Source of the DNA: Sequoia sempervirens
Lineage: Eukaryota > Streptophyta > Pinopsida > Cupressales > Cupressaceae
Assembly: GCA_007258455.2 (NCBI GenBank)
Contig: VDFB02275678.1
Span: 20,090-84,089, forward strand
Direction of reading: 5' to 3'
Length of the DNA stretch: 64,000 nt
The position numbers and the translations under genes are program-made. The notes under the pieces were generated by a model. The model ran no database searches and had not been told where the DNA came from. It saw nothing but the letters and a program-made list of their open reading frames with translations. Below are positions 24,716 to 36,170 of the stretch, one piece after another (the first letter of the stretch is position 1; the number at the start of each line of letters is the position of its first letter).

Positions 24716-27700
24716 TTGAGCATGTTTTAATAGTTGTTATAGCATATTTGGAATTAATGTCAATATTTTTAACAATATTGAACCAATAGTTGTGACTTTA
24801 AAGTTATTAGAGTCAATGGTAACTATCAATAATTGAATAATATGTATTCCTTAGATCTAAAAAGCAGCAAATCATGTGATGTCACATCCGCGCACCAATA
24901 AAACATGATTTAGTGCACAAATATCAGTCTCACTTTTTTTTGGACCTTTTTGGACACCTCAATAAAAAACATGTTGGTGTGGCATCATATTTGATGATGT
25001 GTCCATGAAACCTTAGTTATAAGGAGGGGCATTGCCAAGCAAGCTGCTGTAAAAAATTGGGAATTTTTTGAAATTTCCATGTAGGATTTTGAGAAGCGCG
25101 AAGTTAGGGTGTTCAACTACTAGGTCCTCTCCCCTATATCCTTCAAGTGTTAGGGCTTGGGTGAGGAATAGGAAGTAATTTAGTTCTTGGTACCACATTA
25201 GTTCCCAATAGGCATAAAGTGCCAACAAAGTGATTAAAATTCATTTGAAGGGTTTTAGAGTAATTGAAACTTGTCGAGACTTTAGAGGGCATTAGGAACT
25301 TTTTGGGGTTTTTGGGTGGAATAAGAACTATTGGGAGTTTCTAGAGAGTTATGAACTAAGTAATTTCGGGGGTTTCAGGTAGATTAGGAACTAATTTTTT
25401 TTAAGATTTTAATAGAATTTTGGATTTTAAAAAGTTAAGGGTAATGGCATTAATACTAAGGGTTATAGGAATCTTAAGGATTTTAAAATCCAACTAACAT
25501 TGTCTAATCTTCTGAGCTTCAAATTTTCCAACCAAAGATGCCACAAAATAAATACCAAAATTTAACAAATCATTAAACTCATGAACCCGCTTTGAAAAAT
25601 ACTTAACAAATCTGCAAGCATGAAAATTGAAGATCAATGCATAGATTTTGACCAAGATAGTATTTTCTCATGAATTCTTGCCACATTGTTGGTAATGATG
25701 TCATAAAACTCCTTGTTAAACCATTTTTCTCCTTATTTAATAGAATTCCTAATTTAATTGTTTCCACAAACCTCCTATTGAAATCTTGAACTTTTAAATC
25801 TTTGAAACCATAAGGTATATTGACATGAAAACTTACCACATTAGTAAAAGTACTATCAAGAATACCCCCATAAAATTATTTTTCACCACCATTCAAAGAT
25901 TTTAGTATTTAATTAGTTTTGTAAATTTTGACAAGCTACATCATTGCGTATAAAGGTTTTAGCAACAACAATGGAGATTTTTCTTCAAAATGGTGAGACT
26001 TAATATTTGAGGATAAGTGGGGTATTTCTAACTAGGAACCACTTGATATAAGAATTTGGACACAATTTTTTAAAATTGGGAAAGTTTTAAAAAGGGCCAA
26101 CAATCATCATGTCTACTTTATGTTTGAACATATCCACCTTTCTATTGATGTGTGTGCTCTATAACATTTTTGTGTCATTTTACCTTATTTTTTGGATAAA
26201 TGTTTTTGTAACTTGGTACTAACTATTTTTTTTAGGAAAATTGTATTTCCAATACCTTTTACAAACTACTAAAAAGCTCTCTATAGGTTTGATCATTCAA
26301 GACTCATTTTTCCACAAGTTTAGTTGAACACTTCATTTTTTTAAGGGATTTGTTTTTTGCTATGATTATGAGGGTATTTTGATGACTATGATATCTCCTT
26401 AGAGAAAAATGTGACCTTGGAGATTAAAGTAATTATATTATCCTCTTATGTTTAGATTAAAACCTAAGGGAGTCAAATGTGTATCCTATCTCCTCACACT
26501 ACAAGACAATTTTGGAGATCAAAACCACTTCTTCTTTTCTTCCTCCAATGGGTCTACTTGGATTTCATCTCCAATGGGATGACCCAAGCCCATGTCTTAT
26601 GGTGGGGTATATAAATTGAGGGGAGAGTTGAAAGACTCGTCTCAAAGGAGTGGTATCGTGTTTGGCACTACCTTGTTGTCCACTTTTATAGGACAAGGTG
26701 AAGTGGAAGGGGTTGCCTATAGACACACCTCTCATTCTTATAATTTAGCCTCACATACCTTAAATTATATAGAGGACATCGCTAGCATCTTGTTTAATTG
26801 TAATGCACAAATCCATGGACTATGTTGGGAAGTTACTCATCCTATTCTCCTAGAAATGGGTGTGTAGGATGTGTATATTATCTCCTCATACCATAAGAGA
26901 AAACTTGGTTGATAAAAATTATTATTTCCACACCATGACTAGAGAAGGCATAAATTGGTGGTCTGGAAATTATTCAAAGTCCTACTTTAATAAATTTAGA
27001 TTATTCATGTGCGTGTTGTCTCTTCATATGCGAGACCCATATTTTCCTAAAAAAATCCAATTCTATTTTTATGAAATATCACAAAACTCCTAAAAAAAAT
27101 CAATTTGATTGCTTAAATCCTCTTGCTAAGATTACCGTAAATAACTCACAAAATTCAAGGACTAGGATACATCCCACCTAGTGAGAAATCCAATGAACCT
27201 CATAACACTTTTGTGTTGGTGGAAGACCCCTCTCCTAAAGTTGAATGCAATAAGGAAAGTGTTATGTGGTCCCATAACATGCCCCATGTCATAAAAATAG
27301 CATGGGGACCCATAAGCTGGTAGGCCTAAGATACAAAATTAAAGAGGGGAGGCTAGTACAATGTCGGGTGGTGGATAAAGTTTTTGAGAGCTGAAATGTT
27401 TCAGAGAAATAGACTGCATCATAACCTAGTGTCTAGGCTTTTATAGCTGGAAGTAAGCAGGGAATAACCTGTGTGGTCTATAATGAAATTAGTTAGCGGG
27501 GTTATGTAACCAAGTAGGTATTTCATAAGAGTGCAGATTCGAAGGTGGTTTTAAGCGGGTAAGAGGTATATGTCAGAATTTTACGGCTTGGAAAATCAAA
27601 TGAGTGTTAGTTTGTTGTGTTAATCGCTAGAGAAGTAGGAGTTTTTCAACAAAAGTGTTGATTAATAATGATCTCCATAACACAGGCATCGAATAGGGGC

Positions 27701-29359
27701 GTTGTTAGTAAATCAGGTAACCAGGGTTTTGGGAGAAGCCCAAAGCACAAGAAGTTCCCGATATCTTTATGTAACATCAATAATCTAAGAAATTCCTGAA
27801 AATCATTGAAAAGGCTAAAAACCTGAAAAGGGCTAAGCAAAACGTTATTGTGGTCATAAGCATGCTTTAGGGAAGGTCAAGTTGGCTTAAGGCAAAGATT
27901 TGATAATGTTTTATTTTGATATAATAATAAAATGCATGATATTTCACTTGTGGGGTAATATTATGTTGATGCAGGTAACCAAAAGGTTGTGGAATGCGGG
28001 TGCTCGTATGAGCTAGTTTTCTCGAAAAGTAATAAATGACTTAGCTAAAAGAAAGAGAAGCTCTGGTAAGAAGATGTTTTGCTCGAGGCAATACTGGAGT
28101 TTTTTTGCCGAATTCAGTAGCTGGTATTTTTCTTGATATGGGAGATAATGAATGCAAATACAGAGATTTTGAAGCTTCACGCCACTGGAGGTGCTCGAGT
28201 TTTTTTTCCACCTGAATTCTTTGGGATTCAAAAGATTATAAGTGCAGACTGAAGCAATGGAACATAGTTGTGATCTTTTCTCGGGAACTGATGAGTTGGA
28301 ATTTCCCATGTGCAATGAATGATGTAGTGCCAAGTGTCTTTTGTTGATTTATCTTTTTCTCTCTAGCCATGTGCTTTATGTTTTTTTTGTTCAATTCTAG
28401 CATAAAAACTTGTATTTATCATAAAAATTAAGAATGTTAAAGTAAGTGAAAGGTTACTCCAAATCGTATATTTTGTGTAACTAAGTTGTTCATTCTTATT
28501 GGAAGAATCAATTTGTTGCACCAGATTTGGGTGCATTTTGATGCTATTTTAGTGGTGAATGGTTCTCTTCTTTAAACTCTTACATTATTTTGTATGTAAC
28601 TGTAAAGCATTCTGGTGAAATACAAAATAGTTGATGCTTTAGCTTGTTTATTTCTCAGTGAATGTTTGGATAATAATTGGAAGCCATTAATTCCTTAGGC
28701 TTTATTTATTCTTACCTTCATTTAGAGTTCATTTTGAAAAAGATTTGAATTACTAGAAATTTAAAATTGATGCAAGCATTATTTGTTAGGATTATTACAT
28801 CACTGATTGTTCACTGGAAGCAACTTTGAATACCAATAGGCCTTCGATGTTAAAATAACAATTGCACAATGAACCTTGAGTAAACCTAGTACATCAAGAC
28901 CTGATATTCCCAAGCCTTGGGATAGCCAAATTCCTAAACCAATTTTGGTGATTCTTTCAAGATAGATAGGTTCTATTGTTCAAATAACAAGACTTTATCT
29001 GCATTTTTTTGTGTGTGTAACAACCACATCAACATAATCGGCACTAGACGGAGGGCCTTTCTTCATAAAAGTGCTAAATTTTGCATGGAAGTCAAAGTGA
29101 TGTCTTCCTAGAATGAAATTCACATAAAATAATGAAAGTCCCAAGGCCTAATATTCCATGTGATAAGTCATCACATGACATAGATATTTCGCTTGCTCAA
29201 ATAATTGTAAATAAAAAGCTTTATCTTGAATATTTTTAAGTTTGGATCAACTAACAAGTGTAGGATCCATGAATCCAAAGAGGATAATGAAATTGGTTGT
29301 GTAACCTTCTTGATTAAAATGAGCTTAGCAGTCAAGAAGTTGATTTATTTAAATGAAGT
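24716..29359. other. Non-coding interval, nothing recognised
   Basis: About 4.6 kb with no supportable gene, terminal repeat or RNA. Short frames occur near 25013, 25603, 26592, 26860, 27646 and 28013, but none carries a recognisable motif. The stretch 27300-28330 is slightly richer in G and could be an old LTR. Confidence 0.4.
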
Positions 29360-29764
29360 TTGAGCTCATGTAAAAGGAAATATAGGAATTTACTAATTCC
29401 TACATTCAACAAGAAAGAATCAAAAGAACATGAAAGAATCAAAGTAAATATTGTTGAACATGCTTATCAATTATCTAACTCATGTAGTAATGTAGGTTTA
29501 GGTGATTGTATTGATACAAAGAGTTCAATGGGTGGATTTACAAAGTTGCATCGGGAAGGACAAAATATCTCATTAACATGGTCAATTACACCTATAATTG
29601 TAAAGGTTTCACAAGAAGAATGGTGGAGGAACGAGGAAATCTCTTTAGCCATACCAAGGGATTACAAAATAAGAAGGGAAAACAATGCTAAGTCTTTTCT
29701 TGTCCCCAAAGTGAGAGATAAAGAAGTGATTGATACAAAAAGGTTTTGGAATGAGAATAAATAA
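29360..29764 (+). CDS. Hypothetical ORF, 134 codons
   Basis: An open frame starting at a TTG and rich in K, E, I and S. It has a tryptophan pair (EEWWRNEE) but no recognised domain. No promoter or homologous copy is seen in the window. It may be chance or part of a degraded element. Confidence 0.15.
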   Translation: MSSCKRKYRNLLIPTFNKKESKEHERIKVNIVEHAYQLSNSCSNVGLGDCIDTKSSMGGFTKLHREGQNISLTWSITPIIVKVSQEEWWRNEEISLAIPRDYKIRRENNAKSFLVPKVRDKEVIDTKRFWNENK

Positions 29765-30439
29765 ACCAAAAGAACATTTAAAATCATATGTGAATAAAGG
29801 AGATGATGATAATTTCCTATCATAAGCAAAATATCAGTCTTTCATTTTCCCAATTCAAGATAATTGCATTCCTAATTTATAAAAGGTCAATATTAAAGAG
29901 GTTACAATTAATAGCTTGCTAATTAATGTTTGGACGAATAACAGGAATTGCAACATCATATCTTCACGACAATTGATGAAATTATGAGAAGATTTTCGGA
30001 TTATGGATGGAGAATATATTTCATACTCACACATCAATGAACAACATCATAACACTGAATTTCATAGAAATGGCTACAATTTGAAAGAAGAAATCGCTCA
30101 GGTTGCTTCTATCCACATTAGTGAATTAATTAGGAACATGCTTTTAATTTTACGCAAGAGAAATTCAAAATTGATAAATTAAAAGATAATCTAAGAGTTA
30201 TGCAATTTATGGATTAGCTACCCATTGGTTGTAGTGGGATGACTTAGATGTCGATTGTCTATATCCATGAGATTGTTTCAGTGTTGATGCAAACTTTGTT
30301 AGTTGGCCTTGTATGTGGTCACTAGTGCATTGGTGTGTTGTACTGAGATGAGAGGATGGATGATGTTGAGTGCCTGAATAGTCAGTTATGGGACTTGTAG
30401 CATGGTGTTTATCTTCTTGGCTTGGAGAACTTGGTTCTA

Positions 30440-30825
30440 ATTTTTATTTTATTTTTTAGACTACAAGAATCAGGTAGCCCCCTGTAAACTACAGTGCATC
30501 TTCTAAACTTTTTCCACATGACTGACGACACTAAATTGACACACCCTACGATACCATGAGGACAAGGGGGAGACTAGACCTCATGACCTCTTGCCTACAA
30601 TAGGATGCTTTAGACAATCGAGCTAGGCCCCCTGCCCCATTTTTTTAGACTTCAGGAATCAAGGGCTAAACTACAATGTGCCTGGTAAACCTTTTTCATG
30701 TGACCAATGATGCTAGCATGACACGCCCTCTAGTACCATGAGGATGGGGGGAGAATAGACCTCGTGACCTCTTGCCTACAACAGGATGCTTTAGCCAATC
30801 GAGCTAGGCCTCCCACCTAGATCTC
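30440..30825 (-). mobile_element. Dimeric tRNA-derived SINE with target duplication
   Basis: Two head-to-tail units on the minus strand each begin GGCCTAGCTCGATTG, an A-box-like start, and run through AAAGCATCCT and a GAGGTCA-GAGGTCT stretch in B-box position. Each ends GATTC(C/T)T-AGTCTAAAA. The distal unit ends in an A-rich tail (plus T-rich 30440-30457). GGTTCTA flanks the whole at 30433-30439 and 30826-30832, so the dimer inserted as one unit. A third copy is at 53534-53665. Confidence 0.7.
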
Positions 30826-30832
30826 GGTTCTA

Positions 30833-32861
30833 CTTATTACTTGGTGTTGTTGATATTGCATTTTATTGTGTTAGGGACATGGAGGATCCTAATTTAGGAG
30901 ATGGTTATCATAATGCCATGTAGCTCTATATCATGGTTAAGTTTGATTTATCAATAGTGGCATGGATTCATCATTAGTGATAGATGATCTTCTTCAATGG
31001 TTGTTGGTGTCATGGGGAACTCTTGGATCCTATTGTTGCAATGAGAGTTCTTTGAAATTTTCAACTCATTGTTAGAAGATTGATATATTCATGTGAATGT
31101 AGATGTTGAAATCTTGGTTATCCATGGAGGACTCTTGGAATCTTTTGGTTAGGTTTTGAGTATATCATCTTTTGTGAGAGGTTGTTTTTGGTTTTGTGCT
31201 ATGATGGACTCTTGATTGTACACAAGTTTTTTGGCATGATATTGTTAGATCATGATGTCTTATTTGTGTTCCTAATTCCATGGTTGGATCTTTGATAGTG
31301 GTCTAGTCAGTTCTCTTGGTATTGAGTACCTTGGTCATGTGCTTGAGAGCTTGATGTGAGTGTAGTGTTGCATTTAGAGTTTAGCATGGATTGATCAGTT
31401 GTAGATAATCATAGATACTTGGAGACTTGGGTGAGGAAATTGTTGTGTTTCACCAAAAATTTTGAGGATCCATTCACCTAGATATGGACGTTAGTTCATG
31501 ATGGACCTAAGAGGAGGCTTTTCTTGGATAAAGTCTATAATATTTGGTATATCTTCCACTCATGGTCTACTCAGAAGATAATCATTTGAAAGGTATAGCC
31601 CATTTTATTTTCAGATGTATTATGCTTTATGCTTTCTCTTCTCATAGAGATTGACCTTGATCTATGACTTATAGTTATGGAGGGTTCATTTGAGGAGTGT
31701 TCAACATGTTTATCTCCTTGGGTATTTTTTTTTATTCATGAGAATTTTTGGAGATATTATTGGGCCATTTTTCATGATATGGGAATGTTTTTGAGTTTGA
31801 TCTTCTTGGTTTAGAGAGGCTTACATATATTTTGGTGAGATGAGATATATATGTCATGCTTGATCTAATGAGATTGAATGTTTGGGTGTTGTTGAGGATT
31901 TTCTTTTTTGGCTTGTGAAGGAGATATTACTTGGCACAACTTGGCACTTTGAGGTGTTGGTAGAAGGACATGATTATGGGATATGATTTATAGGTTTTCT
32001 CTTTTTTCCATTCCTTCTTCCTGAAGGTTTATATTCACATGGTTCGGTGCGGTGGACTTGGGAGAGTTATGGTGAAATGTTATTAGAGACTATGAAGTAG
32101 TTTTGTGTTGCATGTGTATATCATTGTGAATGTTCTTTGTTATTATATGCTTGAATTATTAGCCACACCTTAGTATAAGTATTAATCAGTAAGCTTGTTA
32201 TGCCATGATCTATTTTAAGATTTGACATTACCTATGTAGTGGGAGTTCCTAGATGTGTGTGTTCTTCATTGAAATGTTTGGTACATGGATCTTTAGATTG
32301 TAGTTTATGGGTTGGATACTGATGATTTGAATACCTTGTTGTATGGATGATTGGATGGATTAGCATGTGTTGTGGTTTTTTTTCTAGTAATGTGGATTTT
32401 TTTTAGTTGGATGTAAACAATCACTTGTGGTTGTTCTAAATGTTTTGGAACATTCATGTTCGATCTTGTTCTTGGAGGAAGCTTGGACTTTAGAGTTGTG
32501 TTCTGGTAATAGGTTTGGAGTTGTGTACATTGGTGCTTCTATAAAGCTTGTGAACATAGTGGAGTTATGATAATAGCCTATAGCCTTTTTTATCAATTGG
32601 ATTTGATGCTTGTGTTGTTTGGATTGGTGCATCTTCACCTTGGCTTGTTCCTTTTCTTCCATAGGTGGCATGTTGGAGGATGACAAGAGTTCTTTCTTGA
32701 TATGGTTGGCATCTTGGATGTTATTGTAGGTATCTTGGTAGTGCACAAGAGCATTCTAGAGATTCATGTGATTTCATGGATGCCTGTGATGATATTGTTT
32801 TATTGTTTGGCTCCTAACAATTAAAATATTATCTTTCTTTTGGCTCTTGAAAGGTCTTCAA
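30833..32861. other. Probable degraded internal region of a copia-like element
   Basis: No gag or pol motif survives. The interval precedes a purine tract and LTR-like sequence at 32862 on, so it may be the eroded or non-coding internal region of that element. The 120-codon minus frame at 32384-32746 has no support. Confidence 0.3.
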
Positions 32862-32873
32862 CAAATGGGAGAA
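32862..32873 (+). other. Polypurine tract of copia-like element
   Basis: AAATGGGAGAA directly precedes TGTTGGG, the arrangement seen before the 3' LTR of many plant Ty1/copia elements. Confidence 0.5.
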
Positions 32874-33592
32874 TGTTGGGATTAAGATGTTTCAACCTTT
32901 ATTTCTTTTAACCTAGTAATGTTGTGGCACTTTGTGGGATGTGTTGGCGATATGGCATCCTACATGGAAGGTGACATGTGTGATTTGGAAGCTAAAATTG
33001 TGGAAGTAGGCATCCCACTTTGGAGGTCCTAAATTTATGGCTAACTTGGTGGATTTTTTCATGTTTCTATGTCATGCTTTATGACAAACTATGACAACTT
33101 GTTACGGTGAGTTATGACAGCCGTAAGAGTCATGCATAACAACTGTAAGCTAAATTGGTGGAGGCGGGTGTCCCATTTAGGAGGTCCTTAATTTATTCTA
33201 ATTTTTCATATGTCATAAGTTAATTATGGTTGATTATGACAATGTAAGAGTTTGTTGTGGTCATTGCATTAGCAGGTGAAGATAGGCGCCTTGCATGTTA
33301 TCCTTTTTTTGCTTGCATGCAGCGAAGAGAATGTTGACATGTGGAAATTCTAAGCATCCATCTTGGTGCTCTATAATATGAGCTTGCTTGAGAAGTTGTT
33401 TATGAGGAAAAAAATTTATTGTAGGTTATTCTATTGGATTTTATCTAGAAGCGCAAGATGTAATATCCATGTGTTAAGGCTATGAGCCTACAAGTGTATT
33501 GTAACCTTTTTGTTGTAGATTAATACATTGGTTTGATGTTTGGGAGTGTGGGGTATTTTACCCAAAAGGGTTTTCCCCACATATATCATTGT
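32874..33592 (+). mobile_element. Ty1/copia-like 3' LTR
   Basis: Begins TGTTGGGATTAAGATG after a purine tract and ends near ATATATCA. Its U5 end carries the GTGGGG...CCCCAC hairpin (about 33549-33581) shared with the pieces at 10047 and 10700. No target duplication was found, and no matching 5' LTR is in the window. Confidence 0.5.
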
Positions 33593-33879
33593 TATTTCTT
33601 TTATGTCCATCTTTCTTCTATTCTTCGTCTCTCATTCTTGAAATGTTAATTTACATGTCGTTATGTTGCCAAAATTTTCCTAGATCTGCAAACTACATTA
33701 TCTTTCCTCTAAAGTTTAATGTAATGGAAATTAAACTGGGTTTGTTTTTTATTTAAGGTATCTAGTAGTATGTTCTTGTATTAGGTTGTTGAAATCCGAT
33801 TTTTTTAAACAAATATAAGATACTGAAGGTGCATACTGGCTCTCGTAAGGATTTTTGAGTTCGTCATTCCTTTCATTTG
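33593..33879. other. Short flank before the Tat element
   Basis: About 290 bases between the copia-like LTR and the Tat insertion. Nothing is recognised. It does not match the DNA left of copy A. Confidence 0.4.
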
Positions 33880-33884
33880 GGCAT

Positions 33885-34923
33885 TGTGTGTATGAAATAT
33901 TGGATTAATTAAATAGAAATCAAACACATGTTAATAAGACATTAAATCGAAAAGCTGAAAAGAAACAGAACAATGCAAACCGTAATCGCAGCTTCTCGAA
34001 ACCGTCTTATCCTCCTCTAACTTCAGCGTTTTGTTGTTTTCGAATGGCTCTCAGACCAACAGATCCAACTCAACAAAAAGACAGCATGAAGAACGAGATA
34101 TGAAATGCATATTATGCGAAATGCAAATCTATGCTAATATGAAAGTATGAGTGTGATGCTGAAAATGATATAGATGCATAGACTGATTGCATAAACGTAA
34201 GTAGGCGTAGGCAAGTGCATGCGTGTGAATGTGGATGATTAACCAAGGCTTGGATTTGCACGGGCTTTTATAGAGTTTTCGAACGGGTTTGATTGGCTGA
34301 ATCGATCGACGGTCCGGATTAAGCTTGTTTCGAACGGACGGCGGGAGATCTCCGAAAGTGGAAGAGAAGGATGGAAGGTTTCCCTTTTCTTTCAATTTCG
34401 TCATTGAGTTTCGAAGGGAAACTTCCATTTCGAAAGATGAGATAGAATTTGGAAGGGCGAGTTAGCGTGAGTTAGAAATTAAATAAAATAAATTTATTTA
34501 ATTTAAAAGTGGAGATGAAAATAGAAACTTACATAATTAAATAACTCATATTTAATTATGTTTAAAATGAAATTAGAGTGAGGAATATTAAATAAGATAT
34601 TTAATATTTAATTTAATTCGGATATGGGATGGAGAATATTCCATTATTCAAATATTTAAAAAAAATATTTAAACTTTAGAACCAAATGATAATTAAATAT
34701 AAATAAATTATAAAAATTTATTTAATTTAATCAAGCGGAGGGTAGAAATGTTAGTAATTAAATAACATTATTTATTTAATTTAAGATAGAAGAATTTAGA
34801 AGATGAGCGATATAAATAAATAATTAAATATATTTATATGCAGATGACATTAGAGGAATTAATTAAATAAATCATATTTAATTAATTAACAAGCTTAATC
34901 ATGACCAATTTTAGACATATACA
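33885..34923 (-). repeat. 3' LTR of the Tat element (1039 bp)
   Basis: Bounded by TG and CA and preceded (in element sense) by the polypurine tract. It differs from the 5' LTR at eight positions plus a 3-base A-run indel near 34663. Six of the eight changes are transitions. A 99-codon frame (34428-34129) shared by both LTRs is not a gene. Confidence 0.92.
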
Positions 34924-34937
34924 TTTTGCCCCTCTTT
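34924..34937 (-). other. Polypurine tract of the Tat element
   Basis: AAAGAGGGGCAAAA in element sense, flush with the 3' LTR. It should prime plus-strand DNA synthesis. Its core (plus TTTTGCCCCT) recurs at 34979-34988 and, as TTTTACCCCT, at 35108-35117. Confidence 0.8.
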
Positions 34938-35374
34938 GAAGTGATGTGTAAAACATATTGCTTCAAAGAAAAATAAGATTTTGCCCCTGATGTACTTTCG
35001 ATATTCTTGCTGATGATGCCCCCTCGGGAGGTAAATCACGGATGACAGGGAAAGTGGTTTAGCTCGCGACAGAAAAAATAAATGCCCATTTTGAAAATAA
35101 AGTCACATTTTACCCCTGTTTTGACCTTTAAGAGGTAAAAGGTTGAAAGAGACAAGTCATTTGCACTGTTGAGTTTGGTGAAAACTGTAGCTGTGAAAGC
35201 GACATTGTGACATGGAGATTCCGTATCATCGCCACCGATTCGAGAGATCACGTAGATATCAGAGGCCAACTGCTTATGGACCACCAGTGAGTTGATCGAT
35301 CCTCTTATGCTTTCGAATTTTTCTGTTTGAATCGAAATTTTTCATATTTTCTGCGGTTTCTGTTTTGAAATTTT

Positions 35375-35735
35375 ACGTTTGTGCGCATATAGCAATGTTT
35401 AGGCGCTTTTGAAAAAAACAGGCACGCATATGGTAGAAACAAACGCGCATAGGGCTTAGATTTAACATGTTGTCGAAAAACCAGTTTAGCGCATCCTGTA
35501 GAAACTAGCGTGCATATAGGGCAGGTTTGAAAATTTTAGGGATATAGCGCATATAGGGAAAACAGACGCGCATACAGGAAAGCGCGCACCTAGCAAAAAC
35601 AGTGGCGCATATGATGAGAAAAGTGGCGCATACGAGAAAACGCGCATAGGGAGTCTGTTTAAGCGCATCCCGTAAAAAGAACGGCGCATATGGGATTTAG
35701 CGCATCCTGTCAAAAGAATGGCGCATCCAGTAAAA
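35375..35735 (+). repeat. GCGCAT repeat array, 3' side of the Tat element
   Basis: Twelve exact GCGCAT motifs and several near matches at irregular ~25-30 base spacing, often as GGCGCATATGGG or AGCGCATCCTGT. The same unit family appears in the opposite orientation at 49429-49900. Confidence 0.8.
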
Positions 35736-35789
35736 TAGACAAAATGAATGTTTTGATGAGAATGATGATTTGTATTGTTTCCTTAGTCG

Positions 35790-36120
35790 ATAGATAGGTA
35801 AATTGTCGTGTCATCATGTTGATATGGATAGAAATGATAGGAAAATCGAATGATTGATTGATAACCTTGCTTCCTAGGATAGAAAACAAAGAGTAGCGTT
35901 AAACTGATATGACTTCTGATAAATTTGCTTCCTGCGATAGAAAACAAATTGTAATTGATAGAAGAATAGATGTGATAGGATATCCAGCTTGATAGAGTTG
36001 ATTTGATTTGATTGATATGACTGATAGTGTGATATGCGTCGTTGATTTGATGCATTGATATGAGTCATTGATATGGGTCTGATATAGTTCACTGATAGAT
36101 ATGAGTCTGATTTGAGGTTG
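35790..36120 (+). repeat. GATA/TGATATG-rich degenerate repeat upstream of PMD
   Basis: Imperfect repeats such as TTGATATGAGTC and GATAGAAAACAAA (twice, near 35880 and 35936). It lies just before the PMD reading frame and would be its promoter region if the gene were transcribed, but no TATA box is clear. Confidence 0.45.
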
Positions 36121-36170
36121 TTTGAATATGTGATATGATTCTTATGGATAATCTTTGTAATGAAAAATAG

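Noticed and set aside
34129..34428. 99-codon minus ORF present in both LTRs (also 50239-50538)
   Set aside because: It is duplicated only because LTRs are duplicated, spans the TATA box and promoter region, and has no domain.
35375..35735. CRISPR-like array of spaced repeats
   Set aside because: Plant retroelement context, repeats only six to twelve bases, irregular spacing, and an inverted partner array.
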